Positions 49,620 to 57,690 of a DNA stretch of 60,018 nt are shown one piece after another. The notes beneath the pieces are model-generated. The model searched no databases. It was not told the DNA's origin and saw only the letters and a list, made by a program, of their open reading frames with translations. The position numbers and the translations under genes were made by a program. Source of the DNA: DASUBV01 sp035763085 (GTDB lineage Bacteria > Actinomycetota > Actinomycetes > Streptosporangiales > Streptosporangiaceae). The number at the start of each line of letters is the position of its first letter. The stretch's first letter is position 1. The stretch lies in NCBI GenBank assembly GCA_035763085.1, contig DASUBV010000360.1, positions 1 to 60,018 on the forward strand, read 5' to 3'.

Positions 49620-50500
49620 GCCAGCCACGCCCGCCCGGTGAGCTGCGGCTCGGCCGGCACTCTTTCGCTCCGCACCAGCTGCTGGTGATGGCCATCGTGA
49701 ACCGCACGCCGGACTCGTTCTACCGGCCGGGGATCACCTGGGACGAGGGCGCGGCGATGGAGCGGGTGCACGAGGTCGTCGCCGAGGGCGCCGACATCAT
49801 CGACATCGGCGGCGTGCCCGCGGCACCGGGCGCGGAGGTCGACGCCGGCGAGGAGATCCGCCGCACCGCGGGCTTCGTCGCCGCCGTCCGGGCCGCCTAT
49901 CCCGACATCGTGATCAGCTCCGACACCTGGCGGCATGAGGTCGGCCGGGAGGTCTGCGCGGCCGGCGCCGACCTGCTCAACGACAGCTGGGGCGGGCATG
50001 ACGCCAAGCTGGCCGAGGTCGCGGCCGAGTTCGGCGCCGCCCTGGTCTGCGCGCACGTGGGCCACCAGCGGCCGCGGACCCGGCCGTTCCGGGTGTCGTA
50101 CCCGGACGTGCTGGCCGACGTGCTGGACCAGACGCTGGCCCAGGCCCGGCGAGCCGTCGCGGCCGGTGTGGACCCGGCCCGCATCGTGATCGACCCGGCG
50201 CACGACTTCGGCAAGAACACCTGGCACTCGCTGGAGATCACCCGGCGGCTGGATGAGATGACCGCGACCGGCTGGCCGGTGCTGGTCTCGCTGTCGAACA
50301 AGGACTTCGTCGGCGAGACCCTGAACGTGCCGCCCGACGAGCGGGTGACCGGGACGCTGGCCGCCACGGCCATCAGCGCCTGGCACGGGGCGCGGATCTA
50401 CCGCGTGCACCAGGTCCGCCAGACCCGGCAGGTGCTGAACATGGTGTCGGCCATCCGCGGTGACATCCCGCCCGCGCGCACGGTGCGGGGGCTGGCCTAG
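49616..50500 (+). CDS. folP2: FolP2-type dihydropteroate synthase homologue
   Basis: 294 aa from a GTG overlapping the gpgS stop. MAIVNRTPDSFY replaces the canonical GIVNVTPDSF, and IDIGGV, ISSDTWR, LLNDSWGG, RTRPFRVSYPDV, DPAHDFGKNT and the final RTVRGLA match the FolP2 group. In mycobacteria FolP2 lies beside GpgS and is reported not to replace FolP1 as dihydropteroate synthase. A role linked to glucosylglycerate or methylglucose polymers has been suggested by context. True folate genes are absent here. Confidence 0.9.
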   Translation: MSQPRPPGELRLGRHSFAPHQLLVMAIVNRTPDSFYRPGITWDEGAAMERVHEVVAEGADIIDIGGVPAAPGAEVDAGEEIRRTAGFVAAVRAAYPDIVISSDTWRHEVGREVCAAGADLLNDSWGGHDAKLAEVAAEFGAALVCAHVGHQRPRTRPFRVSYPDVLADVLDQTLAQARRAVAAGVDPARIVIDPAHDFGKNTWHSLEITRRLDEMTATGWPVLVSLSNKDFVGETLNVPPDERVTGTLAATAISAWHGARIYRVHQVRQTRQVLNMVSAIRGDIPPARTVRGLA

Positions 50501-50502
50501 CG

Positions 50503-51192
50503 ATGATCACTGCCGCCGCCCTCTGCCCGGCGCCGCCGCTGCTCGCCCGCGAGCTCACCGGCGGCGACCCCGTACTGCCCGAGCTGCGCGAGGCCTGCCT
50601 GGCCGCGGTGCGCGCACTGCAGCGCACCAGGCCCGAGGTGATCGCGATCGTCGGCCCGGCCGAGCAGACCGGGGTGTGGGACTCCTCCAGCCGCCTGGAC
50701 CTGGGGATTTACGCCCCGGCCGTCGGCGGCGGCGGTACAGCGGGCCTGCCGCCGTCCCTGGGCCTGGGGGTCATGCTGCTGGATCAGGCCGGGTACAACG
50801 GGCGGCGCCTGCTGCAGGCCGCGGGGGACGAGGAGCCGGCCAGCGGCTGCGACGGGATCGGTGCTGAGCTGGCCCGGCTGCCGGAGCGCACGGCGCTGCT
50901 GGTGATGGCCGACGGCAGCGCCCGGCGCAGCCGGCGCGCGCCCGGCGCCCTGGACGAGCGCAGCGCGGGCTTCGACGCCGGCGTCGAGCAGGCGATCCGC
51001 AGCGGCGACATGGCCGCGCTGAGCAAGACCGACCAGGTGCTGGCCCGCGAGCTGATGGCCACCGGATGGCCGTCCTGGCAGGTCCTGGCCCGGGCGCTGC
51101 GCGGAACCCGGCCGCCTTGCGAGGTGCTGTACACCGGGGATCCGTTCGGAGTGGCCTATCTCGTCGCCGTCCTGCTGGCCGCGCCCGCCTGA
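50503..51192 (+). CDS. Class III extradiol dioxygenase B-like protein
   Basis: 229 aa, starting 2 bp after folP2. The start ITAAALCPAPPLLARELTGG and EVIAIVGPAEQTGVW fit the actinobacterial family annotated as class III extradiol ring-cleavage dioxygenase subunit B-like. LLVMADGSARRSRRAPGALD and GDPFGVAYLVAVLLA follow. The iron-binding His residues of real LigB-type enzymes are not evident, so catalysis is uncertain. Tight spacing with gpgS-folP2 suggests one transcript. Confidence 0.8.
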   Translation: MITAAALCPAPPLLARELTGGDPVLPELREACLAAVRALQRTRPEVIAIVGPAEQTGVWDSSSRLDLGIYAPAVGGGGTAGLPPSLGLGVMLLDQAGYNGRRLLQAAGDEEPASGCDGIGAELARLPERTALLVMADGSARRSRRAPGALDERSAGFDAGVEQAIRSGDMAALSKTDQVLARELMATGWPSWQVLARALRGTRPPCEVLYTGDPFGVAYLVAVLLAAPA

Positions 51193-51325
51193 CCGCCCCC
51201 GCGCACATCGCGCAGCGGGCCCTGTCGATTCCGGCGCCGGCCGTCCGTCGGGAGGGTAAGGCGCGCACCCGGCGCGCCGGCGGGCCGCCGCACGGCCGGT
51301 GACCCGCGAGGTGAGGAGACCAGCC

Positions 51326-51649
51326 ATGAGCAAGTACCTGTTCCTGTACCGCGGTCCGGCCACCCCGATGGACCAGTTCACGCCCGAGCAGTCGGCCGAG
51401 CAGCTGCAGGCCTGGGGGGCCTGGATGGAGCGGCTCGGCCCGGCGCTGGCCGACGCCGGCGCGCCGTTCGGGGCGCGCGACGCGGTGGCCGGCGACGGCA
51501 CGTCGGCCACGCCGACCGACCAGAACGGCTACTCGATCGTGGAGGCCGAGAACCTGGCGGCGGCACGGGCGCTGACCGACAAGCACCCGTTCCTGACCGG
51601 CGGGGATGCCCGGTTCAGCGTGGAGATCTTCGAGCTCGTGCCCATGTAG
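51326..51649 (+). CDS. YciI family protein
   Basis: 107 aa from an ATG behind GAGGTGAGGAG. KYLFLYRGPATPMDQFTPEQ, WGAWMERLGPALADAGAPFG, NGYSIVEAENLAAARAL and VEIFELVPM match the YciI/YCII ferredoxin-like fold, often called DGPF-domain. Such proteins accompany sigma factors or act as small enzymes, but neither is nearby. The 200 bp after it are low-complexity GC-rich DNA with no gene. Confidence 0.87.
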   Translation: MSKYLFLYRGPATPMDQFTPEQSAEQLQAWGAWMERLGPALADAGAPFGARDAVAGDGTSATPTDQNGYSIVEAENLAAARALTDKHPFLTGGDARFSVEIFELVPM

Positions 51650-51861
51650 GAAGCCGGAACGGGCGGGCGGGCGCCCGCGGCGGCGCCAGCCCGCCCGGCG
51701 GCCCGCGCCCAGCTGCCGGGTGCCCGGCACGCTGCCAGGCAGCCCGGCCGGGTCAGGGGGCGCAGGGTCAGCGGCGCCGGGTCAGGGGCGCGGACCGGAG
51801 GGCACGCTGCGGTGGCCGGCACGCCCGCGAGCGCCATCCGGACGGGTTTCGGACGCGCGGC

Positions 51862-52392
51862 TCAGCGGCCGGCGCCGCCGAACCCGCCCGCCCCGAAGCT
51901 GGCCGTGCTGCCCTGGCCGGGAGTCAGCCGGGCCGCCCGCTGGATTACCAGGAAGCGCTGCACGACCAGGGTGACCGCGAGGTACAGCAAGATGGTGGCG
52001 TTGCCCAGGCCGTTGGTGCTCTTGAGCTGATCCAGCAGCGCGTCGTAGCCCAGGTGCGCCCCGAGGGCCACCACCCACAGCAGGGCGGTGACCAGGTTGC
52101 CCTGCGTCCACGCCGTGCCGTCCTTCAGCCACACCTGCACCGTCCGGGCCCGCAGGGCGCCGAACACGACGGCCAGGACCAGGCTGCCGGCCAGCGCCGC
52201 GAGCTCCACGGTGCCGGCGTGGTGCTTCTGCAGGAACTGCACGGTCTCTACCAGGCCGATCACGCCGAGCACCAGGCTGATCCGCATGGCCGAGGCACTG
52301 ACCGGCCGGGTGCGCAGCTGCCGGTAGATCAGCAGTCCCAGGACCGCGACGCCGATGACAAGATCGAGTACCTGCTGGTTGTCCACGCTCAC
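51862..52392 (-). CDS. DUF1453-like membrane protein
   Basis: 176 aa with about five membrane segments (VLDLVIGVAVLGLLIYRQL, ISLVLGVIGLVETVQFL, VELAALAGSLVLAVVFGAL, LVTALLWVVALGAHLGY, ATILLYLAVTLVVQRFLVIQ). RQLRTRPVSASAMRISLVLG just after the first span resembles the DUF1453/CcdC-like family of actinobacteria. A short Gly-rich tail ends it. No function is known. Confidence 0.75.
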   Translation of the reverse strand: MSVDNQQVLDLVIGVAVLGLLIYRQLRTRPVSASAMRISLVLGVIGLVETVQFLQKHHAGTVELAALAGSLVLAVVFGALRARTVQVWLKDGTAWTQGNLVTALLWVVALGAHLGYDALLDQLKSTNGLGNATILLYLAVTLVVQRFLVIQRAARLTPGQGSTASFGAGGFGGAGR

Positions 52393-52525
52393 TACTCCCC
52401 TGTGCCGCCTGCGGCAGCCGGGCGTGCCGGAGCCAGCACTGGCCCCGGCCCACGCCCCGGCTTTCCGTCTTCACGCTAGGCGCGGCGGCGGCCGGCCTCC
52501 CGTGCCCGTCGTCCTGACCTGGACA

Positions 52526-52537
52526 TGACATCTGTCA
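52526..52537. promoter_or_regulatory. TGACA-TC-TGTCA palindrome in a divergent promoter region
   Basis: A perfect 5-bp-arm palindrome lies in the 248-bp space between the DUF1453-like gene and the DUF3040 gene. It could be an operator for either. No gene is seen in this space. Confidence 0.3.
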
Positions 52538-52640
52538 CGGATGCCGGCCATAAACCTGCACCGTTTCGCGGGCGACCTGACGGGCCTGTTAGTTTGAGGC
52601 CGGGGGAGATTGAAGTTTTGGGGCCAGATCGGAGGTCTCG

Positions 52641-53252
52641 GTGGGCCTACCCGCACGCCAGCGCAGAGTCCTGGAAAATATCGAGAGTGAGCTGCGGGGA
52701 TCAGATCCCCGGCTCGCGACCATGTTCGTCATATTCGGCCGGCTGACTCGTGATGAGGAGATGCCGCGGATCGAGGAACTCCGCCACCGGGCAGCGATGC
52801 TGCTCCTGCGGATCCGCCTGGTGCTCGGCTCGGTCGGCACGCGACTGCGGCCGCGGCGCCGTCAGCACCAGCGCGACCTGCGCCGGCGGGAACTGCGGCG
52901 CGGCAGCCGGCCGCGCCCGTCCCGGCCCGCCTACCGGTACGCCAGCGGGCGGCCGGCCAGCGCGCGGGCCGCGGGCGGGCGCCCGGCGACGAGACGGCAG
53001 GCGGGCGCTCGCTCAGCTCACGCCCAGGCCAGGGCCCGGCGGCTGCGGCGGCGGATCCGGGTCGCGGTGTTCTTCCCCGTCGCGCTGGCCCTGATGACGC
53101 TGACGATCTTCTTGGTTGCCCGGTTCGGCAGCCCGGCGCGCTGCGGGTCGGTCAGCGCGGTGGCCACGGCTAAGCCGCACCCGCGCGGCAAGCTGATCAC
53201 CAAGGGCGTGCGGCTGTGCCGCCCGCCGGCGCTGGTCCCGGCGGGCCGCTGA
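52641..53252 (+). CDS. DUF3040 domain protein with one membrane segment
   Basis: 203 aa from a GTG behind GGAGG. RQRRVLENIESELRGSDPRL at residues 6-25 is the DUF3040 start motif. The middle (60-145) is strongly basic and rich in Arg, Ala and Gly. A single membrane segment, VAVFFPVALALMTLTIFLVA, lies near residue 160, followed by a short tail with two cysteines. Typical DUF3040 proteins are shorter with two spans, so the long basic linker is unusual. Location is probably the membrane, with the basic part inside. Confidence 0.8.
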   Translation: MGLPARQRRVLENIESELRGSDPRLATMFVIFGRLTRDEEMPRIEELRHRAAMLLLRIRLVLGSVGTRLRPRRRQHQRDLRRRELRRGSRPRPSRPAYRYASGRPASARAAGGRPATRRQAGARSAHAQARARRLRRRIRVAVFFPVALALMTLTIFLVARFGSPARCGSVSAVATAKPHPRGKLITKGVRLCRPPALVPAGR

Positions 53253-53284
53253 CCCGCCGGATCGCCCGGGCCTGATCGCGATCG

Positions 53285-54547
53285 CTACGACTTGATCGCG
53301 ACCAGCTGGGGTCGCAGGCACGGCGGCGCCGAGCCGCTGGACGAGGCGGCGCCGGGCTGCGCGCAGGACGCCAGCACGATCGTCCCGCCCGCCGGGCTGG
53401 CGCTGCCGCCGATGCCGGACAGGTCCACGAAGAAGTGCGGCCACGGCACGGCCTTCACCGTCCAGATCACCTGCTTGGTGGCCAGGTCATAGCCCCAGAC
53501 ATCACCGAGCGCGCCCTGGTCAAGGCCGAGCGCGACGCCGTTGCTGACCGCGTACAGCCCGGCTGCGCCCGGCGTGGACGCTCTGGTGACGACCGCATCC
53601 GTCGACGGGTTGATCCCGATCAGCGCCTTGCCGCTGGTGACGTAGATCGTCTGCCGGACCGCGTCGGCCGCCTCGGGGACAACGCCCGGCCGGTGCCACA
53701 GCAGCCGCCCGTCCGTGCCGCTGTAGGCGCTGATCCCGGCCGGGCCGGAGAACAGCACGGCGCCGCCGATGGCCGCGCTGAGCGTCCCGGCGAACGGGCC
53801 GCCTGCCGGGCGCAGGATCTTCTGCGCGCCCGTCCGCAGGTCGATCTGGCGCAGCGCGGTCACCGGCGCCGTGCCCAGGTACCCGTCCCTGGAGATAGCG
53901 ACGAACAGGTCGTCGCGCGCCACGCGCCAGGCCTGGGCCACGGCACCGGTCCTGACCTGCCAGGCCACCTTGCCCGTCGCGTTGACATAACTGGTGACCG
54001 CCCGCGGCCCGACCACCACGGTGCGGGCCGCGCTGGCCCACACCGCGCCGCCGTAGGCAGCCGCGGGATAGTCCCGGATGCGGGCGCCGGTCGCCGCCGA
54101 CAGGACGATTTCCTCGCGGTGCGCGGCCCGGCCGCGGGTCGCGGGGACCGAGACGCCTGCCGTCACCACATTGTCCCAGGCCCGCACCGAGACGATGGCC
54201 GACTGCGGCGGGAAGCCGGCCAGGGCCATCGTCCACAGCGGCGCCCCGGTGGCCAGCCGGTAGGCGACCACGCTGACCCCGAACCCGACGGCCGCGACAC
54301 CGCCGCCCGCGGCGGCGTAGGCCTGGCCCTTGCTGAGCACGGTGCCCAGCGCGCCGGACTGAGCCGTCCAGCGGCCGGGCAGCGGCCGCTTCCAGCTGAT
54401 CTTCGCCGTCACCGGATGGCAAGACTGCCCGGTGCAGTGCGCCGCGGGCAGGCTGCGCGCCCGGCCCGGGATGAGCGCCGCGCCGACCAGGACGACGGCC
54501 AGGATCCCCCGCCGCGCCCACAGGGCCGACCCGCGCGTCAACACCAC
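53285..54547 (-). CDS. Secreted or membrane-anchored PQQ-like beta-propeller protein
   Basis: About 420 aa from a GTG at 54547; the frame stays open further upstream but that part is low-complexity and would enter the divergent PEBP gene. An N-terminal hydrophobic stretch (ILAVVLVGAALIPG) is a signal or anchor. The body has repeated beta-propeller strands with outer-membrane-assembly/PQQ traits, such as AYRLATGAPLWTMALAG, YVNATGKVAWQVRTG, AYSGTDGRLLWHRPG and GYDLATKQVIWTVKA. The function is probably binding or scaffolding; no enzyme site is recognisable. Confidence 0.82.
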   Translation of the reverse strand: MVLTRGSALWARRGILAVVLVGAALIPGRARSLPAAHCTGQSCHPVTAKISWKRPLPGRWTAQSGALGTVLSKGQAYAAAGGGVAAVGFGVSVVAYRLATGAPLWTMALAGFPPQSAIVSVRAWDNVVTAGVSVPATRGRAAHREEIVLSAATGARIRDYPAAAYGGAVWASAARTVVVGPRAVTSYVNATGKVAWQVRTGAVAQAWRVARDDLFVAISRDGYLGTAPVTALRQIDLRTGAQKILRPAGGPFAGTLSAAIGGAVLFSGPAGISAYSGTDGRLLWHRPGVVPEAADAVRQTIYVTSGKALIGINPSTDAVVTRASTPGAAGLYAVSNGVALGLDQGALGDVWGYDLATKQVIWTVKAVPWPHFFVDLSGIGGSASPAGGTIVLASCAQPGAASSSGSAPPCLRPQLVAIKS

Positions 54548-54848
54548 GATTGCTAACTGACCCTTCTGACCCCGATCCCGCCCGGCGGCCCCGGGGCTGA
54601 TCACTGCTGCTCCACGGTAGCCGGGTCCCGCCGGGGCGGTGGCCCGGCGGCCGCGAGTGAGACCATCTCGTGGCTGTCGGCGGGCCGCCGGCCCGGCATG
54701 CTCGCGCACCCGTCCGCCTGGCCCGCTCACCCGCCGTCCGCCGGGCCGCCCTTGCACCCGTCCGCCCGGCTGGCTGAGTACCGTGGTCCTCGCCACGAGG
54801 CTGGCCGTTACGGTCCCGTCCAGGAACCGGACCCGAAGGAGAATACCG
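54548..54848. other. 301-bp divergent intergenic region
   Basis: GC-rich, Pro/Arg-coding low-complexity sequence in all frames, with scattered CCGTCCGCC motifs. It holds the divergent starts of the PQQ-like and PEBP genes (AAGGAGAATACC before the latter). No gene is seen. Confidence 0.5.
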
Positions 54849-55379
54849 ATGACGAACCGGGCACCGCTGCCGTACGAGTTCATGCCGGAAGTGCCGTCAT
54901 TCACCGTTGAGAGCACCGATGTCGCCGCCGACCAGCAGATGGGCGATAACCAGGTCTACAACGGCTTCGGCATGACCGGCCAGAACATTTCCCCGCAGCT
55001 GCGCTGGCATGGCCACCCGGCGGAGACCAAGGGCTTCGCCGTGACCTGCTATGACCCCGACGCGCCCACCGGCTCGGGCTTCTGGCACTGGCTCGTCCTG
55101 GACCTCCCGGCGTCGGTGACCGAGCTGCCGTCCGGGGCCGGCGCCGCGGGCACCCAGCTGCCGGGCGGCGCGTTCTCGGTGCGCAACGACTACGGCACCA
55201 AGGACTTCGGCGGCGCTGCCCCGCCCCAGGGCGAGACGCACCGCTACGTCTTCGCCGTCCACGCGCTGGACACCGACAAACTAGGGATCGACTCAGACGT
55301 CTCGCCGGCCGTGGCGGGCTTCAACCTGCGCTTCCACACGATCGGCCGGGCGCTGCTCATCCCGGTCTTCGGTCACTGA
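54849..55379 (+). CDS. YbhB/YbcL (PEBP, Raf kinase inhibitor-like) protein
   Basis: 176 aa from an ATG behind AAGGAGAATACC. GFGMTGQNISPQLRWHGHP, YDPDAPTGSGFWHWLVLDLP and THRYVFAVHALD match the phosphatidylethanolamine-binding fold, including the CDPDAP-like and HW ligand-site motifs. Bacterial members are cytoplasmic and of uncertain role. No partner gene is obvious. Confidence 0.93.
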   Translation: MTNRAPLPYEFMPEVPSFTVESTDVAADQQMGDNQVYNGFGMTGQNISPQLRWHGHPAETKGFAVTCYDPDAPTGSGFWHWLVLDLPASVTELPSGAGAAGTQLPGGAFSVRNDYGTKDFGGAAPPQGETHRYVFAVHALDTDKLGIDSDVSPAVAGFNLRFHTIGRALLIPVFGH

Positions 55380-55453
55380 CCTTGGCCGTGCCCGCTCTCT
55401 GGCCGGCCCGGCTCTCCGCATCCTGCCGCGGGGAGCCGGCCCGGCCGGCGCCC

Positions 55454-56407
55454 TCAGCTGTCTGAGCTGGAGCTGTCTGGACTGGGGTTGTCTGAACTGA
55501 GGCTGTCTGAACTGGCCGGCAGCAGCGGGAACATCCGCACCACTACCCCCACCGGCATCGCCCGATCCTCCCCGGCGCGCTCCCCGCTGGCCTGCTCCCG
55601 GCGGCCGTCATCGCCGGGCCCGCCGCCGGACTCAGCGCGCCGGGCGATGACGGCCCGGATCGCGGCAGCCACCTCGGCGAGCTCACCGGGGCTGAGCTGG
55701 ACGACCGCGCTGAATGCCTCGTCACGCCACTCCGGCGGTGCGGTATGGCGGCCGGCCAGCCAGCGCCGGTAACCCTCGTTCTCCAGTTCCCTGGCCAGCG
55801 CGCCGAACTCGTCCCCGTGCTGGCCAAGATCGCCGGGCTGGCCAGAATCGCCAGGCTGGCCAGAGCCCCCGGGCGGGCCGGACTGGCCGGGCTGGTCCAG
55901 ACCGCGCGGCATGCCTGCCTCCGGATGCCGCTCCCCCGGATGCGGCTCCCCTGGCGTCTGCTCCGCCGGCGCCGGCTGCCGGCCGCCCGGAGCCTGTCGC
56001 AGGCGGGCGGGGGTCGCCAGCCGCCAGGGCCGGGCCCGGCCGCCCGCGCCGGTTACCTCCTCGATGTGCCCGTAGCGCTGCAGCTGGCGCAAGTGAAACG
56101 AGCACGCCCCGGAGCTCTCGCCGAGCTCGCGGGCCGCCTCGGTCGAGGTCAGCGTCCCGCGCCGGGCCAGCAGATCGAGGAGCGCCACGCGCAGCGGATG
56201 GCCGAGCGCCTCAGCTGGCCGGCCCGGCCGGATCGCGGGCGCCGGGCCGCCCGGCCACGCCGGGCCAGCCGGAGACCCCCCGTCCGCCTGCGGTACCGCG
56301 GCTGCCTGTGATGCCGGGTCAGACGACAAGCCCGCGGCTGCACGCGACGGCTGCGACGCCGGGGTCGCCGGCTGGCCTGCGCGAACGCGGCTCGCCCGAT
56401 CGGTCAC
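55454..56407 (-). CDS. ArsR-like winged-helix regulator with long low-complexity tail
   Basis: 317 aa from a GTG at 56407; the open frame upstream would run through the operator and the divergent deformylase. The winged helix covers residues about 55-115: EALGHPLRVALLDLLARRGT, STEAARELGESSGACSFHLR and QLQRYGHIEEVTG. A Gly/Pro/Gln linker (SGQPGDSGQPGDLGQHGDE) leads to a second region (YRRWLAGRHTAPPEWRDEAF, LSPGELAEVAAAIRAVIARR) and a Ser/Asp tail built from four 15-bp repeats. It probably binds the two CTTTGCAAAG palindromes 23 bp upstream, repressing itself and def. Confidence 0.85.
   Translation of the reverse strand: MTDRASRVRAGQPATPASQPSRAAAGLSSDPASQAAAVPQADGGSPAGPAWPGGPAPAIRPGRPAEALGHPLRVALLDLLARRGTLTSTEAARELGESSGACSFHLRQLQRYGHIEEVTGAGGRARPWRLATPARLRQAPGGRQPAPAEQTPGEPHPGERHPEAGMPRGLDQPGQSGPPGGSGQPGDSGQPGDLGQHGDEFGALARELENEGYRRWLAGRHTAPPEWRDEAFSAVVQLSPGELAEVAAAIRAVIARRAESGGGPGDDGRREQASGERAGEDRAMPVGVVVRMFPLLPASSDSLSSDNPSPDSSSSDS
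55458..55517 (-). repeat. Four 15-bp tandem repeats at the 3' end of the regulator gene
   Basis: Units based on CTGTCTGAACTGGAG (plus strand) occur at 55458, 55473, 55488 and 55503. They encode the Ser/Asp-rich end of the protein and stop one base from its stop codon at 55454-55456. Copy number could vary between strains in whole-codon steps. Confidence 0.8.
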
Positions 56408-56429
56408 GCCTGCCCTGCCTTCCGCGCTA

Positions 56430-56461
56430 ACTTTGCAAAGTAATGCTTTGCAAAGTATTCT
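56430..56461. promoter_or_regulatory. Twin palindromes overlapping the def promoter
   Basis: ACTTTGCAAAGT (56430-56441) and CTTTGCAAAG (56446-56455) are perfect palindromes with centres 15 bp apart. For the rightward gene, TTGCAA (56433-56438) and TATTCT (56456-56461) are separated by exactly 17 bp, giving plausible -35 and -10 elements. One palindrome covers the -35 and the other fills the spacer, a repressor arrangement. Confidence 0.7.
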
Positions 56462-56510
56462 AGCGTGTCGCCGGGCGGGCTCGCCGCCGGCCACTCGAGA
56501 GGGAAGCCGC

Positions 56511-57059
56511 ATGACCGTCCGTCCCGTCCGCCTGTTCGGCGACCCGGTGCTCCGCACCCCCGCCGTGGAGGTCACCGATTTCGACCGGCAGATCCGCAGG
56601 CTGGTGAAGGACCTCACCCAGACGCTGCGGGACCAGCGCGGCGCCGGGCTGTCCGCGCCGCAGATCGGCGTCGGGCTGCGGGTATTCGTCTTCGACGTCG
56701 GCGACGTGCGCGGGCACGTGATCAACCCCGTGCTGGACTTCCCCGACGACCAGGAGGAAGAGGGGCCCGAGGGCTGCCTGTCCTTCCCCGGCATCTATTA
56801 CGACGTCAAGCGGCGGCTCAGCACCGTGGCCACCGGCTTTGACTCCGATGGCCGCCCCGTGAAGATCGTGGGCGACCAGCAGCTGGCCCGCTGCCTCCAG
56901 CATGAGACCGACCATCTCGACGGCGTGCTGTTCATCGACCGGATGGACGCCGAGACACGCAAGCAGGCCATGCGCGAGATCCGCCAGGCGGACTGGGCCG
57001 GGCTGCCAGCCCCGGCCGTCAAGGTCAGCCCCCATGCGATGCACGGCCTGATCCGCTGA
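56511..57059 (+). CDS. def: Peptide deformylase
   Basis: 182 aa from an ATG behind GAGAGGGAAG. All three motifs are intact: GAGLSAPQIG, EGCLSFPG (metal Cys) and HETDHLDG (His-Glu-x3-His). It removes the formyl group from new proteins at the ribosome. Actinomycetes often carry several def genes; this copy is divergent from an ArsR-like regulator, with twin operators over its promoter, so it is probably a conditionally expressed paralogue. No fmt gene is beside it. Its stop codon starts a 15-bp tandem repeat. Confidence 0.95.
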   Translation: MTVRPVRLFGDPVLRTPAVEVTDFDRQIRRLVKDLTQTLRDQRGAGLSAPQIGVGLRVFVFDVGDVRGHVINPVLDFPDDQEEEGPEGCLSFPGIYYDVKRRLSTVATGFDSDGRPVKIVGDQQLARCLQHETDHLDGVLFIDRMDAETRKQAMREIRQADWAGLPAPAVKVSPHAMHGLIR

Positions 57060-57102
57060 GGCCAGATCCGCCGAGGCCAGATCCGCCGAGGCCAGATCCG
57101 CC
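57058..57102 (+). repeat. Three 15-bp tandem repeats at the def stop codon
   Basis: GAGGCCAGATCCGCC occurs three times in a row (57058, 57073, 57088). The first copy begins at the second base of the def TGA, and a degenerate copy (CGGCCTGATCCGCT) forms the last codons of the gene. Confidence 0.85.
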
Positions 57103-57223
57103 GGCGGACGGTGCGCTCGGTGCCGAGCCTGGCTTTCAGCCAGCCGCCGTGGCTGGCTGAGGTCAGGCCGCCTGGGTACTAGGTGAGGCAGGGGGACGGC
57201 GGCAGGCTGACCGGGGGGATCGC

Positions 57224-57403
57224 ATGGCCATCAGGATCACCGTGACGCTGGACGAGGAGCGCCAGCGGCAGAGCGGGGCCGATGAGCAGACCGAGGAGGA
57301 GATCCGGGGCCTGCTGGCCGCGATGAAGGAGGACGGCCGGCTGTCGCTGCAGAGCCGGAGCTACTGGCTGCCGGTGAAGGACATGATCTACCGGGCCAAG
57401 TGA
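57224..57403 (+). CDS. Small uncharacterised protein, 59 aa
   Basis: ATG at 57224 behind GGGGGGAT, TGA at 57401. The protein begins MAIRITVTLDEERQ, has an acidic helical stretch DEQTEEEIRGLLAAMKEDG, then RLSLQSRSYWLPVKDMIYRAK. Balanced composition, GC-rich third positions and a ribosome site support it as real. The start resembles ribbon-helix-helix or transport-linked small proteins, but I do not recognise a family. It lies between def and a PPOX oxidoreductase. Confidence 0.6.
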   Translation: MAIRITVTLDEERQRQSGADEQTEEEIRGLLAAMKEDGRLSLQSRSYWLPVKDMIYRAK

Positions 57404-57491
57404 AACCGGAGCCCGCCCCCCGCCGGCCAGGCTGTCATACCCCGATAGCCGACTCCGGGCCCCCAGGCTGACAACCGGGCCGCCGCGCCCG

Positions 57492-57595
57492 CCCGCGCAC
57501 CGCGCCTGACCTGCCGGACCAGGCACTTGCCCGCCGGACCGCCGGCCGCCCGCGCACCGCACCGGACCTGCCGGACCAGGCACTTGCCCGCCGGC
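57492..57595. repeat. 47-bp repeat in two copies, period 57 bp
   Basis: Sequence starting GCCCGCGCACCGC and containing CCGGACCAGGCACTTGCCC occurs at 57492-57538 and again at 57549-57595 with two mismatches. It lies in the 287-bp space before the PPOX gene, which holds no gene I can support. Confidence 0.7.
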
Positions 57596-57690
57596 CGCCG
57601 GCCGGCCAGGCTGCAGGCGGTGAGATCATGACAAATCACCCCTGAGACCCGGCCAGCGACGCCGGAACCACGCTTCAAGAGAGGCCGACC

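Noticed and set aside
57492..57595. CRISPR array
   Set aside because: Only two repeat copies, spacing too short for spacers, and no cas genes in the window.
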